Below are positions 1-8,612 of a stretch of 47,332 nt of DNA, in pieces. Source of the stretch: an uncultured Flavobacteriaceae bacterium (GTDB taxonomy: Bacteria > Bacteroidota > Bacteroidia > Flavobacteriales > Flavobacteriaceae); contig CAJQLD010000008.1 of the NCBI GenBank assembly GCA_905479095.1, positions 1 through 47,332 of the forward strand. The letters run 5' to 3'. The number at the start of each line of letters is the position of its first letter. Position 1 is the stretch's first letter. The position numbers were made by a program, and so were the translations under genes. The notes under the pieces are model-generated. The model was not told the origin of the DNA. It did not search any database and saw only the letters and a list, made by a program, of their open reading frames with translations.

Positions 1-440
1 ATTTGTTTCGTTTCGGATTCTAAACTCCACTCAATCGGTTGTAACGCATCATTAATCAAAAATTTCTTTCCATAAAACTCCTGCTCTTGAAGTTGCGTAT
101 TTGTTTTAACATTTTTATACTGTCTGCCTGGTGCGAAATTTTTACCCCAAGAATCCGTCGCTCCAGAAATAGCATCTAACTGATCTTCCTCATTAAAAAC
201 AGATTCTTCTTTATTAAATGACAAGACATAACTTTTTTCGAGTCTGTTTTTCATACGGGCTTCTACTTCTTTTTTTTGAGCCTCACTAAGACGAGCACCC
301 CACTTCCCTAGATCCATTTTGGATTTTGAAAAATAATAAGCTTTAGCTTGAAATTCTTGAACAACTTGAGTTTGATTAACACTTGTTGAGATTAAAAAAA
401 CAAATACTAAGGCGAGGATACTAAAAAGTTTTGACTTCAT
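1..440 (-). CDS. GLPGLI family protein, N-terminal part (cut by window edge)
   Basis: Reading leftwards from the ATG at 438-440, about 146 residues are open and the frame runs off the window. The first ~20 residues (MKSKLFSILALVFVFLIS) form a signal peptide, so the product is exported. The later stretch, with GKKFLINDALQPIEW followed by SLESETKQ, matches the conserved 'f.v.d.l.piW.l..etk.I' block of the Bacteroidota GLPGLI family (TIGR01200). The family's naming motif would lie beyond the visible end. Function of the family is unknown; members are secreted or periplasmic and often sit near TonB receptors. A -7 box lies at 467-474. Family call is by pattern memory only. Confidence 0.7.
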   Translation of the reverse strand, partial: MKSKLFSILALVFVFLISTSVNQTQVVQEFQAKAYYFSKSKMDLGKWGARLSEAQKKEVEARMKNRLEKSYVLSFNKEESVFNEEDQLDAISGATDSWGKNFAPGRQYKNVKTNTQLQEQEFYGKKFLINDALQPIEWSLESETKQ

Positions 441-466
441 TACGGAGACTTAAATTGGTTATTTTT

Positions 467-474
467 CAAATATA
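467..474 (-). promoter_or_regulatory. -7 promoter box (TATATTTG) for the GLPGLI gene
   Basis: On the minus strand TATATTTG matches the Bacteroidota sigma-ABfr consensus TAnnTTTG, 27 bases before the start codon. I see no clear TTTG -33 element, so this rests on one box and its position. Confidence 0.45.
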
Positions 475-495
475 ACCATTTTGAAGTTTGTTGGA

Positions 496-738
496 TCATT
501 TTGAAGTCTCAAAAAGCTGTCCCCTGTTAGGCTTAAGTGATGACTTAATAACCTCTAAATTATTTTTATCAATCACAGCATACGTATAGTAGTGAAACTC
601 ATTGACGACTTCAATTCCAGAGAGAATTAGTTCTAATTTTTCTGATTTAAAAAATTCTATCAAATGGGTCTTAAAATGTGCTGCGGTACGACTGCAAGCG
701 GGCCCTCTAAAGTCCCAAATAAGTTTAATTTTTTCCAT
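496..738 (-). CDS. Conserved hypothetical protein, 80 aa
   Basis: I chose the ATG at 736-738 (protein begins MEKIKLIWDFRGPACSRTA). A longer reading to 804 would begin at a non-ATG codon and run back into the LysE-type gene, which ends at 747. The short protein is charged and has no signal peptide or membrane segment. It contains CSRTAAHFKTHLIEFF and ends with GQLFETSK. Only 8 bases separate it from the upstream exporter gene, so the two are probably co-transcribed. I do not recognise a domain; the compact size and the conserved-looking WDFRGPAC start suggest a real gene of unknown role. Confidence 0.65.
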   Translation of the reverse strand: MEKIKLIWDFRGPACSRTAAHFKTHLIEFFKSEKLELILSGIEVVNEFHYYTYAVIDKNNLEVIKSSLKPNRGQLFETSK

Positions 739-746
739 ACGATAAT

Positions 747-1370
747 TTAATTTATGAATAGGATAAAAAATGAAATCCCTAGAAATATTAAAATTTGAGC
801 CCATTTAATAACAAATTCAAATCTGGTGTTCGTTTTTAAAATGAATGCAACTGAGCTTGAAAAAAAGACAAGCATCGAAAAAATTATAAATGACGTTAGC
901 ATAAATAAAAATCCAAGCGTATAAAATTGAAGTACTAAGGACTGTGTTTGGCTATATAAAAATGCTGGAAAAAAGGCCATGAAAAATATGGAAACTTTTG
1001 GATTGATTACGTTCATAATAAATCCTTGTTTAAATAACGCCCATAATGATTTACGTTTAACAGCCTGTTTATCTGTATTTAAAACTTTTGTCGATTTGAA
1101 GGCTCCATATGCTAAATAGAGCATATATCCCACTCCAAATAACTTTAGAACCAACAGCAGTTCTGCCTTAGATTTTATAAATGACGAAAGACCAAACGCG
1201 ACCAAAGTCGTATGAATTAGGCATCCAGAAATCAGTCCACACACAATTGCTATACCTTGTTTTTTGCCATAAGTTATACTCTGAATAAGCACAAACATCG
1301 TATCAGGACCAGGGGCGATTGCCAAAGTGGCTGTAGCGATTATAAATGAAATTAAGATCTCTAAATCCAA
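747..1370 (-). CDS. LysE/RhtB-family amino-acid exporter
   Basis: A 207-residue inner-membrane protein with about six hydrophobic segments. Near the N-terminus it has APGPDTMFVL, the family's signature around the first helix (typically PGP). LysE/RhtB proteins export basic amino acids, homoserine or threonine; the substrate here cannot be told. The start appears to be TTG at 1368-1370: the usual family N-terminus is encoded directly after it and no ATG fits before the PGP motif. The start lies only 5 bases after the pyrD stop, so it is probably read from the pyrD transcript. Confidence 0.85.
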   Translation of the reverse strand: MDLEILISFIIATATLAIAPGPDTMFVLIQSITYGKKQGIAIVCGLISGCLIHTTLVAFGLSSFIKSKAELLLVLKLFGVGYMLYLAYGAFKSTKVLNTDKQAVKRKSLWALFKQGFIMNVINPKVSIFFMAFFPAFLYSQTQSLVLQFYTLGFLFMLTSFIIFSMLVFFSSSVAFILKTNTRFEFVIKWAQILIFLGISFFILFIN

Positions 1371-1375
1371 ACTAA

Positions 1376-2419
1376 TTAGTACTTAAGTGAAGCCTTTAAA
1401 ATCGCTTTATTAATACGCTTTATAAGCGCAGGACCTTCATAAATAAAACCGGTATAAATTTGTACTAAATCGGCCCCAGCAGCGATCTTATCTAAAGCGT
1501 CTTGTTCGGAATGTATTCCTCCAACTCCAATAATTGGAAATGCTTTTTGACTTTTTTCGGATAAATACTTTATGACTTGCGTACTTTTATCTTTAATAGG
1601 CTGTCCGCTGACGCCCCCATTTCCAATGGCTTCTAAGCTTGTTTGAGGTGTTTTTAGATGTGTCCTAGAAACAGAGGTGTTTGAGGCGATAATCCCTTCA
1701 ATTTTGGTCACCTGAACGAGTTCGATTATTTCATCTAATTGAGCCTCGTTTAAATCGGGAGCAATTTTTAATAAAATTGGTTTTGAAACCTTAAAAGTGG
1801 CGTTTAATGTTTGGACCGCCTTTATCAATTCCTCTAAATAATCCTTATCGTTTAATTTGGCATGGCTCCCAACATTGGGACAACTAACATTTAAAACAAA
1901 ATAATCAACATACGGGTGTAAGGCCTTAAAACATTCTAGATAATCCGCTGTATAACCTTCAACAGGCGTTTGGGTATTTTTCCCAATATTACCACCTATT
2001 ATAAGTTGTTTTTTATTTTTCTTTAATTGATCAATTGCTGCGTCAAGTCCCGCATTATTGAACCCCATTCGGTTGATAATCCCGTTATCATCTTCAAGTC
2101 TGAACAATCGTTTTTTGGGATTGCCTTCTTGAGGTTTTGGAGTGACTGTACCAATTTCAATAAATCCGAATCCAAAATTAGCAAGTTCATTATAAAGCAC
2201 TGCATTTTTATCAAACCCGGCCGCAAGGCCAACTGGATTTTTAAAATGAAGCCCAAATAATTCACGTTCCAATGCAGGATGGTTGAACTGAAAAAGCTGT
2301 TTGATTAGAAAAGGAACAAATGGTATTTTTGATAATAGTTTGATTACATCAAACGTAAAATAGTGGACGACCTCTGGATCAAACTTAAAAAGGATTGGGC
2401 GAATGATCGATTTGTACAT
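1376..2419 (-). CDS. pyrD: Quinone-dependent dihydroorotate dehydrogenase (class 2)
   Basis: This enzyme oxidises dihydroorotate to orotate in pyrimidine synthesis, passing electrons to membrane quinone. At 347 residues it has the class 2 length, including the N-terminal helical extension (about residues 1-40) that contacts the membrane. Visible motifs are [15 protein letters not shown] (FMN and substrate region, ~65-79), NRMGFNNAG (~117-124), [10 protein letters not shown] with the catalytic Ser near 179, IASNTS, and GVGGI near the C-terminus. Class 1 enzymes would have Cys in place of this Ser. It heads a small operon with the LysE-type exporter and the 80-residue protein. Confidence 0.96.
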   Translation of the reverse strand: MYKSIIRPILFKFDPEVVHYFTFDVIKLLSKIPFVPFLIKQLFQFNHPALERELFGLHFKNPVGLAAGFDKNAVLYNELANFGFGFIEIGTVTPKPQEGNPKKRLFRLEDDNGIINRMGFNNAGLDAAIDQLKKNKKQLIIGGNIGKNTQTPVEGYTADYLECFKALHPYVDYFVLNVSCPNVGSHAKLNDKDYLEELIKAVQTLNATFKVSKPILLKIAPDLNEAQLDEIIELVQVTKIEGIIASNTSVSRTHLKTPQTSLEAIGNGGVSGQPIKDKSTQVIKYLSEKSQKAFPIIGVGGIHSEQDALDKIAAGADLVQIYTGFIYEGPALIKRINKAILKASLKY

Positions 2420-2436
2420 GAAGCGTATTTTGAGAA

Positions 2437-2444
2437 CAAAAATA
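2437..2444 (-). promoter_or_regulatory. -7 promoter box (TATTTTTG) for pyrD
   Basis: TATTTTTG on the minus strand, 17 bases before the pyrD start. A TTTG lies about 15 bases further upstream, slightly closer than the usual 17-19. Confidence 0.4.
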
Positions 2445-2507
2445 CATTAAATAGAAATACAAAAAAAGAAACCGATAAGAACTCTTGGCACTTTAGATGG
2501 GGTTAAT

Positions 2508-2515
2508 TATTTTTG
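2508..2515 (+). promoter_or_regulatory. -7 promoter box (TATTTTTG) for pepT
   Basis: TATTTTTG fits TAnnTTTG and lies 17 bases before the pepT ATG. No convincing -33 element. Confidence 0.4.
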
Positions 2516-2532
2516 GGGAAAGACAAAACTAA

Positions 2533-3774
2533 ATGTTAGATAAAAAACACATTCTAAATCGATTTATTAGCTACGTAAAAATAGACACAGAAAGCGATCC
2601 CAATTCCACATCAACTCCTAGTACTGAAAAACAATGGGACTTAGCGAACAAGCTTACTGAAGAACTTAAATCCATTGGAATGCAAGAAGTTTCTATTGAT
2701 AAGAATGCCTATATCATGGCTACACTCCCCTCCAATGTGTCGCACCAAGTTCCAACAATAGGGTTTGTGTCTCATTTTGACACCTCTCCAGATTTTACAG
2801 CCGCTCATGTCAATCCACAAATTATTGAAAACTATGACGGATCAGATATCGTATTAAACAAGGATGAAAACATTATTTTATCCCCTGATTATTTTGAAGA
2901 TTTATTATTATACAAAGGAAAAACCTTAATTACAACCGATGGCACAACGCTTTTAGGGGCTGATGACAAGGCAGGAGTTTGTGAAATTGTGAGTGCCATG
3001 GAATATCTAATTCAACACCCTGAAATAGAGCACGGTACTATTAAAGTTGGATTCACACCAGACGAAGAAATTGGTCGCGGTGCACATAAATTTGATGTCA
3101 AAAAATTTGGAGCCGACTGGGCATACACCATGGACGGCAGTCAAATTGGGGAATTAGAATATGAGAATTTCAATGCAGCAGGTGCAAAAATTAAGGTAAA
3201 AGGTAAAATTGTCCATCCTGGATATGCCAAAGGCAAAATGATTAATTCGATGTATTATGCTACTAAGTTTATTGAAGCACTTCCAAAAAATGAAACGCCT
3301 GAACAAACCGAAGGCTATGAAGGGTTTTATCATTTGCACAGCATGGAAGGCAACGTTGAATACACCCTATTACACTACATTGTGAGAGATCATGACCGTG
3401 AAAAGTTTGAAACGCGAAAACAATATCTTATTGATTTAGTTGACACGTTGAACTCCGAATTTGGAAGCTCTATTTTTGAAATTGAAATCAATGACCAATA
3501 CTACAATATGAAAGAAATGGTCGTCCCAGTGATGCACATTGTTGATATTGCAGAGGAAGCCATGAAAGCGCTGAACATAACGCCACTTATCAAGCCTATT
3601 AGAGGCGGAACTGATGGCTCACAGTTAAGTTTTATGGGATTGCCATGCCCTAACATCTTTGCTGGGGGACATAACTTTCACGGCCGTTATGAATACGTCC
3701 CTTTAGAAAGTATTTTGAGTGCAACGGAAGTGATTTGCAAAATTGCAGAGCTGACTCAAAAAAAATATTTATAA
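2533..3774 (+). CDS. pepT: Peptidase T (tripeptide aminopeptidase)
   Basis: A cytoplasmic zinc peptidase of family M20B that removes the N-terminal residue from tripeptides. The 413-residue length is standard. Metal and catalytic motifs are all present: [12 protein letters not shown] with the first metal His near 81, LGADDKAG with the bridging Asp near 144, and [10 protein letters not shown] with the catalytic Glu near 178. Also present are the late [11 protein letters not shown] segment and GGHNFHG near the C-terminus. It stands alone, divergent from pyrD, with its own promoter box and a strong bidirectional terminator behind it. Confidence 0.96.
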   Translation: MLDKKHILNRFISYVKIDTESDPNSTSTPSTEKQWDLANKLTEELKSIGMQEVSIDKNAYIMATLPSNVSHQVPTIGFVSHFDTSPDFTAAHVNPQIIENYDGSDIVLNKDENIILSPDYFEDLLLYKGKTLITTDGTTLLGADDKAGVCEIVSAMEYLIQHPEIEHGTIKVGFTPDEEIGRGAHKFDVKKFGADWAYTMDGSQIGELEYENFNAAGAKIKVKGKIVHPGYAKGKMINSMYYATKFIEALPKNETPEQTEGYEGFYHLHSMEGNVEYTLLHYIVRDHDREKFETRKQYLIDLVDTLNSEFGSSIFEIEINDQYYNMKEMVVPVMHIVDIAEEAMKALNITPLIKPIRGGTDGSQLSFMGLPCPNIFAGGHNFHGRYEYVPLESILSATEVICKIAELTQKKYL

Positions 3775-3806
3775 AAAAAAGACCGCTAAAATAGCGGTCT
3801 TTTTAT
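3775..3806. terminator. Bidirectional intrinsic terminator between pepT and yajC
   Basis: A perfect stem, AAAGACCGCT / AGCGGTCTTT, with an AAAAT loop, is flanked by A and T tracts on both sides. It lies between two convergent genes and can stop transcription from either direction. Confidence 0.9.
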
Positions 3807-3821
3807 ATTGTTTTTGAAATC

Positions 3822-4112
3822 TTATTTCTTGGTAACTGTTGAATTAAGTTTTTGACTCATTTCCATTGAAATTGAAGAACGATCAAATTTAATTTTACCA
3901 GCAAGAGTTTCAATGACGCACGAATTGTCTTTATCATTCAGTTCGGCAATCTTACCATACATTCCACTTTTAGTAATTACTTTAGCACCTTTTTTGAGCT
4001 CTGCTGAAAATGCCTTTTCTTTTTTAGCACGTTTCATTTGCGGTGCAATCATAAAAAAATAGACTATTACAGCCATTAAAATAAAGGGGGTAAACTGACT
4101 TAGACCTTCCAT
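3822..4112 (-). CDS. yajC: Preprotein translocase subunit YajC
   Basis: A 96-residue single-pass inner-membrane protein of the Sec holo-translocon (partner of SecD-SecF). The membrane segment is about residues 8-22 (FILMAVIVYFFMIAPQMKRA). The following AKKEKAFSAELKKGAKVITKSGMYGKI block is the family hallmark: a basic stretch, then the KVvT.gGi.G motif. It is the last gene of the nusB - DUF1573 - yajC group on this strand, 28 bases after the DUF1573 gene. Confidence 0.93.
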   Translation of the reverse strand: MEGLSQFTPFILMAVIVYFFMIAPQMKRAKKEKAFSAELKKGAKVITKSGMYGKIAELNDKDNSCVIETLAGKIKFDRSSISMEMSQKLNSTVTKK

Positions 4113-4140
4113 AGTGTCGTATTATTATAAATTATTAATA

Positions 4141-4641
4141 TTATTTAGTGGGTGCAAAACCAGGTGTTTTAGCTGAAGTCTTTGCCGGTGCATTTGGATC
4201 TGGAACGATAAAAGCAGAAATTTTAACTTGCTCATTTCCTTTCTCCGTGTTCGTGGTCAATGTAATTGTTTTAGAAATTTTGTTCGCACCTTTTCCATTA
4301 AAATTTACTGTAAATTGAGAGGATTCTCCTGGCATCAATGGCTCTTTACTATAATCTTTAGGCACGGTACATCCACAAGTACTTTTAATATCTGTGACCA
4401 CTAATGGAGATCTCCCAGTATTGGTGTATGAAAACGTAGTTTCAACGGGGGTTCCATTCATAATTTGACCAAAGTCGTGCTCAGTCTTATCAAATGATAC
4501 TGTTGGAAAAACAATGGCTTGGGCGTCTCTTTCAGCCGCTTTCGTTACGTTTTCGGTGTTTATTTTTTTAGTTGCATTTTCTTTACAAGAAGTAAAAAAA
4601 ACAAGTCCTGCGACAGATAATGTTAGAATTAATTTTTTCAT
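4141..4641 (-). CDS. DUF1573 lipoprotein
   Basis: A 166-residue protein starting at the ATG at 4639-4641; the longer frame to 4683 would need a TTG start and would not open with a signal peptide. The N-terminus MKKLILTLSVAGLVFFTSCKEN is a lipoprotein signal with the acylated Cys at 19. The DUF1573 domain covers about residues 55-150: FDKTEHDFGQIMNG opens it, SPLVVTDIKSTCGCTVPK follows, and later comes GKGANKISKTITLTTN. It is an immunoglobulin-like (ASH/MSP-like) fold abundant in Bacteroidota, with unknown molecular function. It sits between nusB and yajC, an arrangement I recall as common in Flavobacteriia. Confidence 0.9.
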   Translation of the reverse strand: MKKLILTLSVAGLVFFTSCKENATKKINTENVTKAAERDAQAIVFPTVSFDKTEHDFGQIMNGTPVETTFSYTNTGRSPLVVTDIKSTCGCTVPKDYSKEPLMPGESSQFTVNFNGKGANKISKTITLTTNTEKGNEQVKISAFIVPDPNAPAKTSAKTPGFAPTK

Positions 4642-4714
4642 GAATTGATGATTTATAGTTAATAATTTCGATTTAATTTTCAAATGAAAATCAGAGCATA
4701 AATGTAATAAAAAT

Positions 4715-5659
4715 TTACATTAATCCACGCCCTATCTTATTTAAGGTTTTATTTTCGGCATACTCTTTAACAATTTTATCTAAAACGCCGTTGATAAACA
4801 CATTGCTTTTCGGAGTCGAATACTCTTTTGCAATCTCAATGTATTCATTGATCGAAACCTTTGTAGGAATCGATGGGAATTGTTGAAACTCACAAATAGC
4901 CATTTGAAGCAATACAAAATCAATATCGGCAATACGGTCTTTATCCCAATTTTGAGTTTTTAAACTAATTTCGTCTGTGTATGATTCAAGATTTTCAATG
5001 GTATTTTTTAATAAAGCGACCCCAAACTCTCTGTCATCATCGTCTTTAAATAAGTGTGGTGTGAAGAAATTCTCAGAGTTCCCTTCTTTAGATTTATTTA
5101 AAAGTTTAACCAATGCCGTGTTTACAACCGGTAAATCGTCGATCCAAGTCAAATTTCGATCTTCTAAATAATTGTATAATTTTTCGTTGGGCGCAATTAC
5201 CTCTTTAAAAAGATCCACTACAAACTGACGATCTTTCTTATACGAAGCCACTTCAGATTCCATGTAAGTGGCGTATATCTTACTTTCTAAAATGGCTCTA
5301 AATATGACCTCGACATATTCATTATCTAATTCCCAGTTTGAAATTTTGTGTTTTTCAAGTGTGTTCTTTAAAACCAAACTATCGGACAACTGAACCAATA
5401 GTTCGTTTTTAATAAACTTCATATTAGGATTTAGATCCTCCGAAGTTAAAAGGTGTTTTTGTTGCGATTTTTCTTGTTGATCTTTTGCTTTTTCATGCAC
5501 TTTAACAAGCAATGAAATTAATAACAAATAGAGATCGTACATATTCTCCATGCTCGATTTAAGAAATTTTTCTTCAGATGCTACATTAATTTCTTCAGAT
5601 CGTTTAAGGGCGTAGATCACTTGCATTACTTTGGTTCTAATATGGCGTCTGTTCAGCAT
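4715..5659 (-). CDS. nusB: Transcription antitermination factor NusB, long Bacteroidota form
   Basis: NusB binds boxA RNA with S10 (NusE) in rRNA transcription complexes. The protein starts MLNRRHIRTKVMQVIYALKR, the NusB N-terminal helix (R..r..a.q.lya). The C-terminal ~140 residues hold the rest of the fold: DKDRIADIDFVLLQMAICEF, FPSIPTKVSINEYIEIAKEY and SNVFINGVLDKIVKEY, the usual NusB ending. At 314 residues it is about twice the length of the E. coli protein because of a long charged helical insert (about 30-170), normal for this phylum. It heads the nusB-DUF1573-yajC group; a -7 box is at 5739-5746. Confidence 0.92.
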   Translation of the reverse strand: MLNRRHIRTKVMQVIYALKRSEEINVASEEKFLKSSMENMYDLYLLLISLLVKVHEKAKDQQEKSQQKHLLTSEDLNPNMKFIKNELLVQLSDSLVLKNTLEKHKISNWELDNEYVEVIFRAILESKIYATYMESEVASYKKDRQFVVDLFKEVIAPNEKLYNYLEDRNLTWIDDLPVVNTALVKLLNKSKEGNSENFFTPHLFKDDDDREFGVALLKNTIENLESYTDEISLKTQNWDKDRIADIDFVLLQMAICEFQQFPSIPTKVSINEYIEIAKEYSTPKSNVFINGVLDKIVKEYAENKTLNKIGRGLM

Positions 5660-5738
5660 GGTGTAAAGAACTTATTTGTTTTAAATCAAAATGAATTGAC
5701 CAGTTTTGGTTAACGGTTATACAATTAAAATTGCTCGA

Positions 5739-5746
5739 CAAAAATA
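5739..5746 (-). promoter_or_regulatory. -7 promoter box (TATTTTTG) for nusB
   Basis: On the minus strand TATTTTTG lies about 80 bases upstream of the nusB start, within the 206-base divergent intergenic region shared with the ABC exporter. Confidence 0.35.
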
Positions 5747-5814
5747 GTATTAATTTGGTTCTAAAATTCCAAAAAAATGTTTTTTTACGCCATGTCTTTT
5801 TTGCTTAAAACAAG

Positions 5815-5822
5815 TATCTTTG
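5815..5822 (+). promoter_or_regulatory. -7 promoter box (TATCTTTG) for the ABC exporter
   Basis: TATCTTTG matches TAnnTTTG and sits 43 bases before the ATG. T-rich stretches lie 11 to 30 bases upstream, but there is no clean TTTG at the ideal spacing. Confidence 0.45.
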
Positions 5823-5865
5823 TAACCTAAGAAAAAAGCCGTCTTGAAAGGCTATATTTGATTCA

Positions 5866-7620
5866 ATGAAAGAGCTTAAGTATTTAAATAAATATTTTTT
5901 AAAATATCGATATCGAATCATTTTGGGGATTCTTATCACGATTGGATCTAAGGTGTTTGCATTATTTACGCCTCAACTCATTGGAAAATCGATCACACTC
6001 ATATCGAACCAACTAACAGACCCTACAACTATTGGTGATTTTAAACAAGAAATTGCAATATATATTTTATATATATTTGGAGCTGCAGTGGCAACAGGAA
6101 TCTTTACCTTTTTGATGCGTCAAACGATTATAAATGTATCGCGATATGTTGAATTTGACTTAAAGAATGAAATTTACGATCATTACCAAAAACTATCGAT
6201 CTCTTTTTACAAACGCAATCGTACAGGAGATTTAATGAGTCGAATTAGTGAAGATGTGAGTAAAGTTCGCATGTATATTGGCCCAGCAGTCATGTATACA
6301 ATTAACATGCTCACACTTTTTATTGTGGCACTTTTATACATGTACCGAGAATCGCCTACACTCACACTTTATACCATATTACCCCTCCCCTTTTTATCAA
6401 TCTCAATCTATTTTTTAAGTAAGCTTATTAATAAACGAAGTACCATTGTACAAGCACATCTTTCTACTTTATCTTCTTCTACACAAGAGTTTTTTAGCGG
6501 AATTTGGATTACCAAAGCCTATGCTTTAGAAACTCAAACCGAACAGACGTTCTCGGACTTAGCCAACTCTCAACGCAAAAAACGTTTAGAGTTATCTAAA
6601 ATTCAAGCGTTATTTTTTCCATTAATGCTTCTTTTAATTGGCGCTAGTAATCTTTTGGTGATTTATATTGGTGGCAAACAATATATGGATGGACAAATTG
6701 AAAATCTAGGTACCATTGCCGAATTTATCATCTATGTAAATATGCTAACCTGGCCAGTGGCTTCTTTGGGATGGGTTACTTCATTAGTACAAGAAGCAGA
6801 AGCTTCTCAAAAACGAATTAATGAGTTTTTAAAACAAACGCCAAGCATCTTCAATACCAATTCAAAAGAGACACCAATAAAAGGAACTATTGTTTTTAAG
6901 GACGTTTACTTTCGGTATGAAGACACCAATATTGAAGCCTTAAAAGGAATTTCATTTGGAGTTGAAAAAGGAAAAACACTCGCTATTATTGGAAATACAG
7001 GTTCTGGGAAATCGACCATTTTAGAACTTATTGGACGACTGAATGATGTTGATAAAGGAACGATTGAAATCGATGGAAAAGACATTAAAGAACTAAATCT
7101 AAACAACTTGAGAACCAGTATCGGATTTGTACCTCAAGATCCATTTTTATTTTCAGATAGTTTAAAAAACAATATCAAGTTTGGAGATGGGAATGCCTCT
7201 GATAACACTGTAATTGAAGCTGCTAAAAAAGCAGTGGTTCACGATAATATTGTCAATTTTAATAATGGTTATGACACCATACTAGGGGAACGAGGCATCA
7301 CGCTTTCTGGCGGTCAGAAACAACGTGTTTCTATTGCGAGAGCATTTATCAAAAATCCTCAAATTCTTCTTTTAGATGATTGTCTTTCGGCTGTTGACAC
7401 AGAGACTGAAGAACAAATATTGAATAATATCGAATTAGTTACTAAAAACAAAACGACTATCATTGTGAGTCATCGAATTTCATCCGCTAAAAACGCCGAT
7501 ACGATCATCGTTTTAAATGACGGAATCATCACGCAGGAAGGCACGCATTCTGAACTCATTAATGTTGAAGGTTATTACAAAGAGCTTTATCAAAAACAGC
7601 TAAGAGAGACTTCAAATTAG
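5866..7620 (+). CDS. ABC exporter half-transporter (permease fused to ATPase)
   Basis: A 584-residue type IV ABC exporter of the MsbA/LmrA/YheI class: six membrane helices in residues ~1-310, then a nucleotide-binding domain. The ATPase motifs are Walker A GNTGSGKST (~375), Q-loop FVPQDP (~418), signature LSGGQKQR (~479), Walker B ILLLDDCLSAVD (~500-511) and H-loop VSHRIS. The residue after the Walker B Asp, normally the catalytic Glu, is Asp (~505). This is typical of the non-catalytic half of heterodimeric exporters such as BmrC or MdlA, so a partner half may be encoded elsewhere. Substrate is unknown. It is monocistronic, divergent from nusB. Confidence 0.9.
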   Translation: MKELKYLNKYFLKYRYRIILGILITIGSKVFALFTPQLIGKSITLISNQLTDPTTIGDFKQEIAIYILYIFGAAVATGIFTFLMRQTIINVSRYVEFDLKNEIYDHYQKLSISFYKRNRTGDLMSRISEDVSKVRMYIGPAVMYTINMLTLFIVALLYMYRESPTLTLYTILPLPFLSISIYFLSKLINKRSTIVQAHLSTLSSSTQEFFSGIWITKAYALETQTEQTFSDLANSQRKKRLELSKIQALFFPLMLLLIGASNLLVIYIGGKQYMDGQIENLGTIAEFIIYVNMLTWPVASLGWVTSLVQEAEASQKRINEFLKQTPSIFNTNSKETPIKGTIVFKDVYFRYEDTNIEALKGISFGVEKGKTLAIIGNTGSGKSTILELIGRLNDVDKGTIEIDGKDIKELNLNNLRTSIGFVPQDPFLFSDSLKNNIKFGDGNASDNTVIEAAKKAVVHDNIVNFNNGYDTILGERGITLSGGQKQRVSIARAFIKNPQILLLDDCLSAVDTETEEQILNNIELVTKNKTTIIVSHRISSAKNADTIIVLNDGIITQEGTHSELINVEGYYKELYQKQLRETSN

Positions 7621-7621
7621 A

Positions 7622-7636
7622 TTGTGAATTTCACAA
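7622..7636. repeat. Short perfect inverted repeat after the ABC exporter gene
   Basis: TTGTGAA and TTCACAA flank a single T, two bases after the exporter stop codon. It is too short and lacks a T tract for a terminator; it could be a protein-binding site for the downstream PUR gene or chance. Confidence 0.3.
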
Positions 7637-7755
7637 AACATCAATTTCTCGAAAAGAAAACAGAAAATTAGTTGGTGTCTTAACTTTTTTTTTAGACTTT
7701 TGATTGTATTAAAAAGCTATTAATTGAATTGCTTAGTATTATTGACACGATAAAT

Positions 7756-8118
7756 ATGGAACAACAAGAAGAAATCTATTCAAAAGTTTTAAGAGCTGGT
7801 AGACGTACTTATTTTTTTGACGTAAGAGCCACCAAAGCAGGAGATTACTATTTGACTGTTACTGAGAGTAAAAAGTTTACAAATGATGACGGATCGTTTC
7901 ACTACAAGAAACATAAAATTTACTTGTACAAAGAAGATTTTACAGAATTCAATGCGATTTTGAGTGAAATGACGGATTATATTGTAAATGAAAAAGGGCA
8001 AGAAGTCATTAGCGATAGACATCAAAAAGACTATGTTAAGGAAGAGTTTCCATCAGAGGATTCAAAAAAAAATGAATCAGCTGATAGCTTCACGGATGTG
8101 AGTTTTGATGATATATAA
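7756..8118 (+). CDS. PUR-alpha-like DUF3276 protein
   Basis: A 120-residue protein from the ATG at 7756; an extension to 7729 would start with TTG and add nine residues without family support. The body (EEIYSKVLRAGRRTYFFDVR, then DYYLTVTESKKF, HKIYLYKEDFTEF) is the PUR repeat of DUF3276, a Bacteroidota/spirochaete relative of eukaryotic Pur-alpha that binds single-stranded nucleic acid. The C-terminal ~30 residues are acidic and Ser-rich and probably disordered. Its cellular role in Bacteroidota is not established to my knowledge. No clear promoter box is visible in the preceding 135 bases. Confidence 0.88.
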   Translation: MEQQEEIYSKVLRAGRRTYFFDVRATKAGDYYLTVTESKKFTNDDGSFHYKKHKIYLYKEDFTEFNAILSEMTDYIVNEKGQEVISDRHQKDYVKEEFPSEDSKKNESADSFTDVSFDDI

Positions 8119-8175
8119 TGCTTTATTTTAGTTATATACAAACCGTTACATCGTAGCAGTTTAATAATTTCAAAA

Positions 8176-8511
8176 TTATCTTATTGGAGTTCCGTTGGGA
8201 ACCTTTTCTTCTGGTGACAACAAAATTACCTTCGCATCTTTTACAGCGCCAACAACTAAACATTGGCTTTTAATATTAGCGATTTGTTTCTCTTTAAAAT
8301 TAACATTCGCTACAATCTGCTTTCCCAATAAATCATTTTTTGAATACAAAGCAGTAATCTGTGCAGATGATTTTTTAATCCCTAAGAGCCCAAAGTCTAT
8401 GGTGAGAATATAGGCTGGTTTATGAGCTTTGGGGAAATCACTCACTTCAATGATCGTCCCTATTCTGAGGTCAATTTTAGAGAAATCTTCAAATGTAATT
8501 ATTTCACTCAT
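8176..8511 (-). CDS. CsaA-like tRNA-binding domain protein
   Basis: A 111-residue stand-alone OB-fold tRNA-binding domain like B. subtilis CsaA or E. coli YgjH. It opens with ITFEDFSKIDLRIGTIIEV, the family's F.kvDlRvG.I. motif. KPAYILTIDFGLLGIKKSSAQ and LLGKQIVANVNFKEKQI follow, the last being the 'G.qv..v.Nf.pk.i' block. CsaA was described as an export-related chaperone, but the domain's ancestral activity is tRNA binding. It is convergent with the PUR gene and has no obvious operon partner. Confidence 0.9.
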   Translation of the reverse strand: MSEIITFEDFSKIDLRIGTIIEVSDFPKAHKPAYILTIDFGLLGIKKSSAQITALYSKNDLLGKQIVANVNFKEKQIANIKSQCLVVGAVKDAKVILLSPEEKVPNGTPIR

Positions 8512-8587
8512 AGCAATTGTGTTAAATCAAGCCATGAAGATATAGAAATTTGGGTCATTCATGGACTGTGAAATTCAAATCTTTGTA

Positions 8588-8595
8588 TATATTTG
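8588..8595 (+). promoter_or_regulatory. -7 promoter box (TATATTTG)
   Basis: A consensus TAnnTTTG box 17 bases before the start of the thioredoxin-family gene at 8613. Confidence 0.45.
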
Positions 8596-8612
8596 AATAT
8601 AAACATTAATAA

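Noticed and set aside
7622-7636. A CRP/FNR-type operator
   Set aside because: TGTGA and TCACA are separated by three bases, where a CRP site needs six; without a regulator it is no more than a short palindrome.
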